Source: Primula veris | Lineage: Eukaryota > Streptophyta > Magnoliopsida > Ericales > Primulaceae | Direction of reading: 5' to 3' | DNA: 64,000 nucleotides | Assembly: GCA_963682055.1 (NCBI GenBank) | Contig: OY821748.1 | Coordinates: 811,001-875,000, forward strand | Part shown: positions 49,172-59,443 of the stretch, piece after piece | How the letters are laid out: the number at the start of each line of letters is the position of its first letter | Numbering within the stretch: position 1 is the stretch's first letter | The notes under the pieces: generated by a model | What the model was told of the DNA's origin: nothing | Database searches by the model: none | Seen by the model: only the letters and a program-made list of their open reading frames with translations | Made by a program: the position numbers and the translations under genes

Positions 49172-49460
49172 TATGATATATATATATATATATATGGTAA
49201 ACCCGAGATGTTATGTTATAAACCCAAAATGCTATGGTATAATAAATATATTTACATTAGATGCAACTTTAATTTGGAAAGATATTTATTGCTTAACGAT
49301 GGATGCCCCGACACTCGCTAGCCAAACCATATGTAATTTGCCTTCAGAGAAACAAACTTTTAACTTTTGCATATATCTTTTTTCCATTAAATCAACGTTT
49401 CCACGTTTTAAAACAATAAAATTGTATTATATTTCTCAGTCCAAACATCTCGTGAAAAGA

Positions 49461-49653
49461 GGATCAGCAGTGGCTTACACAGGCTTGAATGGTAATTCTC
49501 ATGTCAATTGGGGTAGATTATGAAATATTCACGGCCGGTTTTGCTTCCATATATATAGGCATCTCCACTCTCATCTCTCTCTTTGCCTCCATTGTGTTGA
49601 CATTGCTCGTGATACTAGCCGCTTGTTCCCTCTTCAAAAACATCCCCAGGTAA
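49461..49653 (+). pseudogene. Broken copy of CASP-like exon 3
   Basis: It matches exon 3 of the gene at 43201-46555 from GCAGTGGCTTACA to the final CCCAGGTAA. The first part of the exon and its splice acceptor are deleted. The cysteine codon TGC has become TGA (49521-49523), and an extra ATAT (near 49543) shifts the frame. No other CASP-like exon lies nearby, so this was carried along when the S-protein homologue unit was duplicated. Confidence 0.85.
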
Positions 49654-50769
49654 TTTAAAAACCCTCGTAATTAAGTTCCCCTACTCGACCATATACATAC
49701 TGGGGAGACAATGTTTGTTTATTCCGTTCGTGATTGTAAATTGTAAACATGTAATTGTTTTGATTTTGATTGTATCTAACTGTCGGGACGGATCCAAACG
49801 TTTGAAATTCTGTTTTTGTGAAGTTTTCAAATATTTACATGTGTTATTGTAATACAAGATTAATATTGAATTAGACATGAATGTGTGTATGTTTCAAATT
49901 TGCAGTATTGTGTAAGTTTGTTTGTTTTTACATTTTAGTGTCTTAGACATCAATCTTTGGTGAATCGACAGTACAAACTCATCAATTAAGTAGATAAACG
50001 TTCATATTTTAAAAATTCAACCAAAACTATTCCTATATAATAAATGTAACTATTTGAAAATTACGGAAAAATATCTTTTTTTGCAGTATAAATGATGTAG
50101 AACTATATATCAGAAAGTAGTTGAAAACTTGTTTGGCTTTCTCCATCTAGAGTAGTTAGTGGTCTAATTCGATATAGTTTTACTTACCCGTCGTTACATA
50201 TTCAGTCCATCATATCTACAAAATCGATCGACACACATTTTGAGTTTATTCTCTCGATGTTAATTACTTACCTTGCGCATGAATTTGGAGACTCGTCTTT
50301 TTTGCATCGTGCAATTTATGTTGTACAAATGTATCTGTTTCTTTTTCTTTAATTATATACTTGTTCTGGCCATCAACAAGAGTTATAAGTTGTATTTATT
50401 TATAAAAAAACGTAATTCATATTGAAAAATAATTTTGTGATATTGATAATGATTTTGACCTAAATATGTTATTTTAATTAATACGTAAGGTATACAAGCA
50501 ATGACGCATAAATGAGTATTCATTACAGAACAAAGTGACACATCAACTTAATACAATTAGTTAACTAAAAATAAATGGAATGAATTAAGAGTATTCAGAT
50601 ATATATAGTCATAAATTAATGTCACAATGCTTAATTTAAATTGTATATATTGTGCTTGTTCATTAAGCTAGGCAGTAAAAAGAATAACACCATTTCTATA
50701 GATGATAATTAGTACTACTAATTGAATTTTCAATATTGATGGTTATTATAATTTATAAGCATGCACATA
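49654..50769. other. Non-coding part of duplication unit 2
   Basis: A copy of the flank at 46560-47990 that separates the CASP-like exon from S-protein homologue 1. From about 50128 it is almost identical to 51541-52190. No gene. Confidence 0.6.
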
Positions 50770-51207
50770 TCAATCAGTCGATACATCTGCCAATTGTTGT
50801 TTCCAAGTATAGAAACGTTGCCAATGTTTATCATCTCCGCTCAACCAAAAGCCGTCGGGTTTTATCATCCAAAAACAATGCTCTTTGAACAAACCACCCG
50901 TGCACCAACCTTTCATGTTATTGTCAAAGACGTTAAAATTATTCTCCAAATTATTCCAGTAAAAATGACAGAAATAAAGAGATTTTCCAAACGGGTTATA
51001 TTCGAACTCGAAAGTGTATGTTTTATCTGGGTCGAGTGTAAGATTACCAAAATCCTTGCCTTTAGTTTGACAACGAAACCTTAACGGTGTTGGTGTTTTG
51101 CCCTCGATATGGATCTTGATACGCCCAACCCAAATTTGTTCTGAAAACGTCACATTATATATTAGAAAAAAGAAAAAAATAGCTTGAACATGAGAAAAGG
51201 GACTCAT
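50770..51207 (-). CDS. S-protein homologue 2
   Basis: This single-exon gene encodes 145 residues, very close to homologues 1 and 3, with a signal peptide at about 1-23 and the four S1-family cysteines (in FRCQ, YFCHF, WCTGG and HCFW). Changes relative to homologue 1 include LDPDKTYTF for LNPGETYTF and NPFGKS for NPFGRS. A TATA sequence is at 51255-51264 (minus strand), about 50 bases before the start. Upstream of it the promoter modules are cut short and run into a fragment of another homologue. Probably a secreted signalling peptide of unknown target. Confidence 0.9.
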   Translation of the reverse strand: MSPFSHVQAIFFFFLIYNVTFSEQIWVGRIKIHIEGKTPTPLRFRCQTKGKDFGNLTLDPDKTYTFEFEYNPFGKSLYFCHFYWNNLENNFNVFDNNMKGWCTGGLFKEHCFWMIKPDGFWLSGDDKHWQRFYTWKQQLADVSTD

Positions 51208-51414
51208 TCTATGTCTTAGACAATTTACTGAGAATAGTAATTTTGTACTCAGTTGTATTTATAAGGAGATGCAATTATTTGTGCATGAATGACTATTCAT
51301 ATTAGATTTTGGATATTGATGGTTATTATAAGCATGCACATATCAACCAGTCGATATATCTGCTAATTATTGATGCAATTATTTTCAACATTGATGGTTA
51401 TTATAAGCACCTAT

Positions 51415-51540
51415 CAACCAGTCGATACATTTGCTAATTGTTGTTTCCAAGAATAGAAAAGTCTCCAATGTTCGCCATCTCCGCCCAACCAAAAGCCGTC
51501 GGGTTTTATCATCCAATTAAATACAATGCTCTTTGAAAAG
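51415..51540 (-). pseudogene. Fragment of an S-protein homologue
   Basis: About 125 bp match the C-terminal coding part of homologues 1-3, with a small insertion and base changes. The match ends abruptly at about 51541, where the sequence jumps to the flank copy that starts at 50128. This is a duplication breakpoint. Confidence 0.8.
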
Positions 51541-52190
51541 ACTTGTTTGGCTTTCTCCATCTAGAGTAGTTAGTGGTCTGTGGAGTAATTCGATATGGTT
51601 TTACTTACCTGTCGTTACATATTCAGTCCATCGTATCTACAAAATCGATCGACACACATATTGAGTTTACTGTCTCGATGTTAATTACTTACCATGCCCA
51701 TGAATTTGGAGACTCGTCTTTTTTGCATCGTGCAATTTATGTTGTACAAATGTATCTGTTTCTTTTTCTTTAATTATATACTTGTTCTGGCCATCAACAA
51801 GAGTTATAAGTTGTATTTATTTATAAAAAAACGTAATTCATATTGAAAAATAATTTTGTGATATTGATAATGATTTTGACCTAAATATGTTATTTTAATT
51901 AATACGTAAGGGATACAAGCAATGACGCATAAATGAGTATTCATTACAGAACAAAGTGACACATCAACTTAATACAATTAGTTGACTAAAAATAAATGGA
52001 ATGAATTAAGAGTATTCAGATATATATAGTCATAAATTAATGTCACAATGCTTAATTTAAATTGTATATATTGTGCTTGTTCATTAAGCTAGGCAGTAAA
52101 AAGAATAACACCATTTCTATAGATGATAATTATTACTACTAATTGAATTTTCAATATTGATGGTTATTATAATTTATAAGCATGCACATA

Positions 52191-52628
52191 TCAACCAGTC
52201 GATACATCTGCCAATTGTTGTTTCCAAGTATAGAAACGTTGCCAATGTTCATCATCTCCGCTCAACCAAAAGCCGTCGGGTTTTATCATCCAAAAACAAT
52301 GCTCTGTGAAAGGGCCACCCGTGCACCAACCTTTCATGTTATTGTCAAAGACGTTAAAATTATTCTCCAAATTATTCCAGTAAAAATGACAGAAATAAAG
52401 AGATTTTCCAACCGGGTTGTATGTGAACTCCAAAGTGTACACTTCACCTGGGTTGAGTGTAAGATTACCGAAATCCTTGCCTTTAGTTTGACAACGAAAC
52501 CTTAACGGTGTTGGTGTTTTGCCCTCGATATGGATCTTGATACGCCCAACCCAAAGTTGTTCTGAAAACATCACATTATATATTAAAAAAAATGAAAAAA
52601 TAACTTGAACATTAGATAGGGGACTCAT
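52191..52628 (-). CDS. S-protein homologue 3
   Basis: This single-exon gene encodes 145 residues with signal peptide and four conserved cysteines, nearly the same as homologue 2 (differences include LNPGEVYTLEF and GGPFTEHCFW). A TATA sequence at 52680-52689 (minus strand) lies in the nearest of the promoter modules. The downstream flank is almost identical to that of homologue 2, so this pair is the youngest duplication. Role as for the other members: secreted, function unknown. Confidence 0.9.
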   Translation of the reverse strand: MSPLSNVQVIFSFFLIYNVMFSEQLWVGRIKIHIEGKTPTPLRFRCQTKGKDFGNLTLNPGEVYTLEFTYNPVGKSLYFCHFYWNNLENNFNVFDNNMKGWCTGGPFTEHCFWMIKPDGFWLSGDDEHWQRFYTWKQQLADVSTG

Positions 52629-52899
52629 TTCTCTGTATTAAACAATTTAGTGATAATAGTAATTTTGTACACAGTTGTTGTATTTATAATGAGATGCAAT
52701 TAGTTGTGCATGAATATATATATTGACTATTCATATTAATTAATTTTTGGATGATACATGTATTAGAATGTAAATCTTGTACTCAGATGTTGTATTTTGA
52801 AGATTAATTAATTAACTGTGCATATATAGATTTCGGATGATGCATGCATTAGAATGTAAAGCTATAACTTCAATAAATTAATTAATATTAAAATTAAAG

Positions 52900-53760
52900 G
52901 AACAAAACCATATTATTTAAATTTATTCATAAATCAAAATTGTGAAAGTAATTTGACACAGAGTAAATTACATTTTAGTGTATCTTTTTCAAAAGTAATT
53001 GCTAAAAAGTCATACTCTCAAAAATTAATTCCATTTTGGTACGTCTTTCTCCCATTCATTTGAAGTGAATGAGTTTTTGTTTGATACATTTAGTTGACAT
53101 TTTATAAGCTCGGAGTCTTTTCTCTTTATGCTTTTAAAAAACTAGTTAACATTTTATTGTTCTATTTTTCAGTTAACTTTTTTTATTTTCCGTTTTAAGA
53201 AAAAGTTATAATCTAGGTCTACACGACCAGAACTTGCCCAAGTTAAAAGATCAACGAAAAGGTATGTATGTATCTGTCATTTATATTATATACCGAGTTT
53301 TTTAATTATGTAGTGATACCAACTTTTTTGTTACATCAATAATATTTTTAGTTTTTTCAATTTTATCAAGCTTTACAAATAGTCTTAAGTTACACAAACA
53401 CAAGTTTAAATTAACCCAATATAGTCGTGTTCATGTTCATTTATTTTAATAGGTCAGTAGCCAAACATATATTCTTATTTATTATCAAATTCGTTTACAA
53501 ATGAAGAAACATGAACAAAACTTTAACCGAGCCGAACACAAACTACTTTACGAACAAATTATCTCATCTACAACGCTATTTACGGTCCTCCTCAGACTTA
53601 AAATTCAACATTAAGACATTTCAATTTTCTAATTATATAAAAATAGCTACTTTCGTCGAATGGCTACTTTTGTCACTATGCTTTAGATTGTACGAGCTAA
53701 TTCGTAAAGGCGATAATAAGAGGGATTAATAATTATTTTAGTATTATTTACGAATGTCCA
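52900..53760. other. Intergenic DNA
   Basis: AT-rich. I see no gene or structured repeat. Confidence 0.5.
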
Positions 53761-53765
53761 GTAAT

Positions 53766-54131
53766 CGATATTGGTGGGTTCAATTTTTATAAGTTCGAAT
53801 AGTCAGGTTTTCGGTTTTTCATATGTATTCGTAAAAAAAATTTAAATCAACATATACTCTTTTATTTATAAAGTGGTTTGTTCAAAAAAATCTGTAAATT
53901 TTGATATTTTATGTTTAATTGTTTGTTTGACAATTTATAAGCTAGTAATATTACTAAATACCAAACAAAAATATAAAATGTATAAATTTACATTTTTTTT
54001 GAACAAACACTTTACAAATAAAATAGTATGTTGTTATATAAAAAAAATCGAATTTTTTTTACAAATACACGTGAGAAAACCGAAAACCTGACAACTTGAA
54101 CCTGATAAAATTTGAACCCGATATTGGTACT
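53766..54131. mobile_element. MITE with ~150 bp inverted arms
   Basis: The left arm (CAGGTTTTCGGTTTTTC, a run ending GTAAAAAAAATT, TTTTATTTATAAAGTG and TTTGTTCAAAAAAA in order) is mirrored on the right by TTTTTTTGAACAAACA, CACTTTACAAATAAAA, AATTTTTTTTACAAAT and GAAAACCGAAAACCTG. The spacer is about 60 bp, so most of the element could fold into a hairpin. Ends are approximate. Confidence 0.75.
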
Positions 54132-54348
54132 CTCTTTTCCTTCTGTGTTTATTATGTGATGTTTAATAATACTACATTGACAAATACAGCTAATCTTTTT
54201 TTTTAAAAAAAACATACAATTTTTAAGGGAAAAATCTGAAAGTTCATGCTAGCTCTTTTAACTTTCCCAAATATCATATCGCAAATAATAATGATCATTA
54301 CAAGCAAACAATCGATACGTCGATGCATCAATTATATTATTTTTTTTA

Positions 54349-54762
54349 CTATTGCCAATTGTAGAAATGGGTAAAATGCTTCCCGTCAGCACTAATCGAG
54401 AAGCCATCGGGTTCAATATTCCAATAACAATGCGAATTGAACCAACCATGCGAGCACCAAAAATGTTCAAGATCTGCGTTGTAAACATCAAAAATTTGGT
54501 CCTTTTTGTTCCAGTAAAAATGACAAAAATAAAGAGACCATCCAAACGGGTCATTGGAAAAGAACCAAGTGAACGTTTCACCAGGGTTGAGTGTACGATT
54601 CCCAAAATCCTTGCCTTTGGTTTGACAACGAAACCTCACCGGTGTTGGTGTTTTGGCTATGAGCTTGATCTTAATACGTCCTATCCAAACTTCTTCTGAA
54701 AACGTTACATTGTAAATTAGGAAAAAGAAAAAAATAGTTTGAACATGAGACAAGGAACTCAT
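54349..54762 (-). CDS. S-protein homologue 4 (diverged)
   Basis: This single-exon gene encodes 137 residues with a signal peptide and the S1-family cysteines (FRCQ, YFCHFYW, FWCSHG, HCYW). It is the most diverged member of the cluster (for example TFTWFFSNDPFGWS) and lacks the last eight residues of the others. The position of the TATA box in homologues 1-3 holds GTATTTGTAA here (54817-54826), i.e. TTACAAATAC on the coding strand, so the TATA core has lost one T. Expression may be weaker or use another promoter module. Confidence 0.85.
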   Translation of the reverse strand: MSSLSHVQTIFFFFLIYNVTFSEEVWIGRIKIKLIAKTPTPVRFRCQTKGKDFGNRTLNPGETFTWFFSNDPFGWSLYFCHFYWNKKDQIFDVYNADLEHFWCSHGWFNSHCYWNIEPDGFSISADGKHFTHFYNWQ

Positions 54763-55009
54763 TCTATGTCTTACACAGTTTAATGATAATAGTAATTAAT
54801 CTTGTACTCAGATGTTGTATTTGTAAGGCAATGAATTGTACAAACAATTAGGATGTAAATCTTGTACACAAATGTTGATAATAGTAATCTTGTACTCATA
54901 TTTTGTATTTACAAGAAGATACATGCAATTAACTGTGCATACATGACTATTCCTATTTTTTGGATGATACATGCATTAACAGGATGTAAAATCTATAACT
55001 TTAATACAC

Positions 55010-55573
55010 TAAATAATATTAAAACTAAAGGAACATAACCCATCTTTATTCCACCGCATTTTTATTCCACCGCATTTTTATTCCTCATTATTAATAAAAA
55101 TTTGGGTTTTCTGCACCATTTATATATTTATATTAAAAAAAATAGTCATCAATCAAAATTAGGCAATTGATTTGACATACTGTGAAATTTATCTTTAGTT
55201 TTGCGGCCTTTGCCATCTCGCTCAAAATAAAATAAAATATTAACAAAAAAAAGTTTTTTACATAATTAAAAATTAGATTTTTGGACATATATCTGACTTT
55301 TCTCCACAACGGGACTGCATATCATCTTTATGGTTGTGTCTCAATATAAATACTTACATGGAGTAATCTAATGCTTATTAAATGGTAAAAAAATAAGGAA
55401 TTGTACCAGTTTAACATATTTATAAGATAATGTATCATTTAACATATTTGTTTTTGATACCTACGTAAATATTCTATTTAATTTAACTCATTACACAATT
55501 AGATTTAACTACACCTACAAATTACTCCAACGAAAAATTAGCCTCCATCACGCTACTTGAAATTCCTATCCGT
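55010..55573. other. Intergenic DNA between the S-protein cluster and the retrotransposon
   Basis: No gene is seen. A short tandem duplication of TTTTTATTCCACCGCA lies near 55045-55080. Confidence 0.5.
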
Positions 55574-56819
55574 TGTTCTAGATGCAGTTTTGCTGTAAGG
55601 TTCCAAGTGGGGTTGGAACTGCAGTTTGAACCAAGTGTATAAGGTTTCAAGTGAGGTTGGAACTGCAGTTGGAACCAAGTGTATTAATGGACAGAAACTG
55701 TTTTAAAATTAAATGTACTTGTAAATAATTCACACGCACATTTAACAACGGAGTTCACCTAACTAGGCTACGTCTCCGGGGCACTTACCCAGATTATGAT
55801 ATTATAAAAAGCTTACAATATATGACTCAAGTCTTAATGAAAAACTTAGACTCCCTCTATGTTTTTCTGCCTATCACTATATTGCTCCTACTCTATAACT
55901 ATCACTTATAAATCAATGGCATCCCACCATTGTTTTCTTTTTAAAGCTCACGTGTATTCTCTCTAGAAAATAAGTTCTTTATAATTTAGAACACACAACT
56001 TTACAAGCTTAAGTTACTAAGTATATAAACAAGTAAAAACAATCTTCTATCTTCAATATCTTTTGATTGCTTTTGACTTGGTTGATTAGCTTCAATCTCT
56101 CCAAGTATCACGAGATTCTTCAGCATGGATTGACTCTAATCATCTTTGATTAACACCTGTTTAGTAACACACTTGAAAGTAGGAGTTAATCTTTTCCTTT
56201 GAAAGGAAACATATAAAGATATGATCTTTTAAAGATAATATCTTTTCATAAACATATGAAACATTTAACTCCACATATCAATCAATCTTTATTCATATCT
56301 TTACTGAATATTATAAGAATCAAAAGATTGAAACAAGTGATAAGGACAAGCATAAGAATAGAGATATATATATTAAAAGGAAACACAACCTTATAAACTA
56401 ATCTCTTTATATCTTTTATAAAACATCTTTCCTTAACACATTAATATTCTCAATAAACACATATACACGTTTAAGACCTTATGAGAATATATCCTACATT
56501 CTTTAAAACAAATGATTAGCATCAAACAAGTAGTAATGTAGAATAATGAAACAAGACAGAATTCTGTTTTAACAGCAGGTTGAACTGTGGTTGCAACTGA
56601 GGTTGCAACTGGTACTTGAAACCTGTCACCACAGGTTGTAACTTAGGTTGCAACCAGTACTTGAAACCTAATACAACTAACTTAGTAGGTTGTAACTGAG
56701 GTTGCAACTGGTACTTGGAACCTGTCAATCCTGTCTTAGTTATTAATAACAGTTAGGATTTATTTAGTAAAAACCAATAGACAATTAACAATATTTAGAC
56801 CAGAAATCTGGTCCTAACA
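55574..56819 (-). mobile_element. 3' LTR of a Sirevirus-like Ty1/copia retrotransposon
   Basis: The inner end is firm: on the minus strand a polypurine tract (AAAGGGGGAGAT) is followed at once by TGTTAGGACC, the classic start of a copia 3' LTR. The outer end is proposed at TGTTCTAG (55574), giving matching TGTT/AACA ends and 1,246 bp. The other LTR is outside the window, so this cannot be checked. The LTR holds two clusters of the GGTTGCAACT-type palindromic word (about 55598-55677 and 56579-56732). Confidence 0.6.
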
Positions 56820-57163
56820 ATCTCCCCCTTTGTCATTGGTTTTGACAAATCAATAAAGTTTATAAATCATCCCAACCACCTGCAAATTCCATATCAGTAA
56901 GCTCCCCCTGTATGTTAGAATTGCAGGCAAAAAATATAAGCACAATGTATGTGCACACAATTAGTTTTCAGACCTGTTTCAAGTTTAAAGCTTTCATACT
57001 TCAACAAGATATCAAGATATTTGCAGAAAGAAATTGCAGAATGATTAAAGCCAAACAGGCATAAACTTGTCTTAATACAGCAGAATTGAAAAACAGATTA
57101 AAGTCTTGAAAACATCAAAATGAAACAAAACATAAGCATAAACTTCAAACTTCACTCCCCCTA
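56820..57163 (-). promoter_or_regulatory. Multiple polypurine tracts before the 3' LTR
   Basis: Three GGGGGAG-type tracts lie on the minus strand: 56821-56830 directly beside the LTR, 56901-56910 and 57154-57162. Polypurine tracts prime plus-strand DNA synthesis. Several in a row before the 3' LTR are a known hallmark of Sireviruses. Confidence 0.65.
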
Positions 57164-57183
57164 TTTGTCAGCAACCAATGGAA

Positions 57184-58470
57184 TTAGTCACTTGGAATAT
57201 CACATTGTGGGGGTCTTTCTCTTAGAGGATTCTGCCTGACCACTTCTTCATCTTCTTCATTGTCATCCTCACTGCTGATTGAGACACCATCACTATCATC
57301 ATCATCCTCACTCTCAATAATGTCCACCAGCAGCTTATTGATTTGATAATCATCAGCATCCAATTCAGCTCTCCTTTCTTGATTATAAGCCAGCTTCTGG
57401 AGTAAGTACCACTTTACTCCTTTCTTCTTTGCTGAAGGAGCAGATGAAGGTTCTTCTTCCTTTTCTTTCCCTTTGTCCCCAGAAATGTCATTGACATGTC
57501 CTTCCTTCAGTAGTTTGGCAGAAATATAAAGAGCAGAGGGACAATCTGTGATTGGTTCATGAGTGATACTAATGGGAGAATCTCTATGCATAGAAGAGAC
57601 TTGGCCCAGAAGTAGACTAGATATGAGGCAAGGGAAAGGAAGCAGAATGGAAGGTGAATTATCATCACTAAATTCCTTTATAAGATTAAAAATATGAAGG
57701 CCAAGGTTGATGGGTAGTGAAGACATAATCCTGTATAGAAAAATAGCCATATCTTTGTTGACTTTGGAAGATTGTTTGGTGGGTGTCCAGTTAAACCTAG
57801 CAATTTTGTGCAACACAGCAGCACTTAATGTGAGAGAGGATGTTTTGATGGAATGACCATCAAACCTATTGTTCTTTCCAGTTAGAATTAAAGCTAGAAT
57901 TTCTAAATCTGGTTCAGCATTGTTGTCTATAGTAGGACTGGGACAACACAGATAGTCATTAATCAACTTAGGTGTGAAATCCAAAGTTACACCTCTCAAA
58001 AACACTCTTCCATACTTAGGATTACCCTCTTCAAAGACACCACTGCTTAAATTGGAATAGAATTCTTTAACAACAGCAGGGTAATAGGAGTCTGCATAAC
58101 AAACAGTTTTGGCTAATCCAACAGCAGAGAGTAATTTCTCAACATACACCTGTATGTGAGGATAGCTAACTAAATTGAGCCTTCTTTCACACAGAATTTC
58201 TTTACTAGCCATTCCTCTAAACCTCCTATATGTTGTCCTACTCCAGAAACGAGGATCAACATTATTATTTGTTGGAACATACTCAAACTTAGCAGTAACA
58301 GGGTCATTATCAAAATTCCTTCTAGCACGCTTCTTAGTGCGCTTAATTTTGGGAGAGGAAGACTCACTTACCTTTGATTTGGAACCTTGACGTGATGGAG
58401 ATTTATTCATAAAATCTCTGAGGGTGCAATCATCATCAGAATTGGGGTTTTTAGAAGGGATTGATGACAT
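57184..58470 (-). CDS. Retrotransposon second ORF (putative plant transposon protein domain)
   Basis: This frame encodes 428 residues and lies downstream of gag-pol in the same orientation, the place of the extra 'envelope-like' ORF of Sireviruses. Residues 1-55 are serine-rich and basic, with a nuclear-localisation-like KRTKKRARR at about 44-52. The central part (about 60-330) resembles the 'putative plant transposon protein' domain found in many plant genomes, with phrases such as GRVFLRGVTLDFTP. The C-terminus (about 330-428) is charged, with a long acidic run. I see no clear signal peptide or transmembrane anchor, so an envelope role is not supported by sequence. The start codon follows directly on a GGTTGCAACC-type word (GTTGCAACC-ATG). 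Intact and probably young. Confidence 0.7.
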   Translation of the reverse strand: MSSIPSKNPNSDDDCTLRDFMNKSPSRQGSKSKVSESSSPKIKRTKKRARRNFDNDPVTAKFEYVPTNNNVDPRFWSRTTYRRFRGMASKEILCERRLNLVSYPHIQVYVEKLLSAVGLAKTVCYADSYYPAVVKEFYSNLSSGVFEEGNPKYGRVFLRGVTLDFTPKLINDYLCCPSPTIDNNAEPDLEILALILTGKNNRFDGHSIKTSSLTLSAAVLHKIARFNWTPTKQSSKVNKDMAIFLYRIMSSLPINLGLHIFNLIKEFSDDNSPSILLPFPCLISSLLLGQVSSMHRDSPISITHEPITDCPSALYISAKLLKEGHVNDISGDKGKEKEEEPSSAPSAKKKGVKWYLLQKLAYNQERRAELDADDYQINKLLVDIIESEDDDDSDGVSISSEDDNEEDEEVVRQNPLRERPPQCDIPSD

Positions 58471-59443
58471 GGTTGCAACTGGGGTTAGAACCTTACTTAG
58501 AACCTTGCAGTGGGTTTCTACAGCAAGCCTAGGGTTTTACAGAGATGAGAGAGAGAGAGTTATTCTGTAAAAAGTAATTGATTTTGGATAGTAAAAAGAT
58601 GATTGTATAAATAGCAATAAAGACCATATCTTTTTGAAATTGGAAATAGATACATACAAATCAATTAAGCAGCAAATTTAGGCTTAAACATAGGAAGTAT
58701 TTAATCAACAGATTTTAAAAGAAAAGCATACTAAGATTACGCAAGAAACAGTTGGTAATAAGATAACTTCAGCCAATTAAACAGATAAACATTCCTTTTT
58801 CAAAACAGATTCATCCAAAATTTGAAAAATCAAACATTGAAGCTTTAAGGAAATTTGACTTGATTCAAGATAAAAACAAAACTTAAACAGATATCTAGCT
58901 TTTAGGAGAACAAAAGAAATCTAGCAATTTACTCACGAAAATATGTTTATCAAAGAATAACACTAATAAAGATTAAATTTTAGGAGCTTAAAATGAGCAA
59001 ATCTGTTTTTATTTCTACACAAAAACTAGTTTGATGACCTCAGCAAGGAAAGAGTATAAGTGATGTCAAAATTTTACAAGACTTTGTCTTGACAGCTATA
59101 ACAGAGACTGAGGTTTCAACTGATGTTTCAACTGAGCTTGCAACCAGTATTTTTAACACAAGGTTTCAACTGATGTTGCAACTGAACTTCCAACCAACTA
59201 TAGAGAGTGTGAGGTTTCAACTGATGTTGCAACTGAACTTGCAACCATCATATAAAATTGCACTTTGTGCTAGCAACTCTATTACCAGAGAGGTTTTTAA
59301 GGACAAGTTACCTCACATCTGTTTTTGAGACACCAAAAAAGCGGCTTTTTCAAGACAAAAACATCATAGCTCAAAATAAGACTTTAACCTTAGAAATAAA
59401 ACTTATTAAAGATACTCAATACAGACATATTTAGCAAAAGTAT
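58471..59443 (-). other. Spacer between gag-pol and the second ORF
   Basis: About 970 bp without coding sequence. Clusters of GGTTTCAACT, GTTGCAACTG and CTTGCAACC words lie at 58473-58507 and 59111-59245. It may hold the promoter or splice acceptor for the second ORF, but I cannot point to one. Confidence 0.6.
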
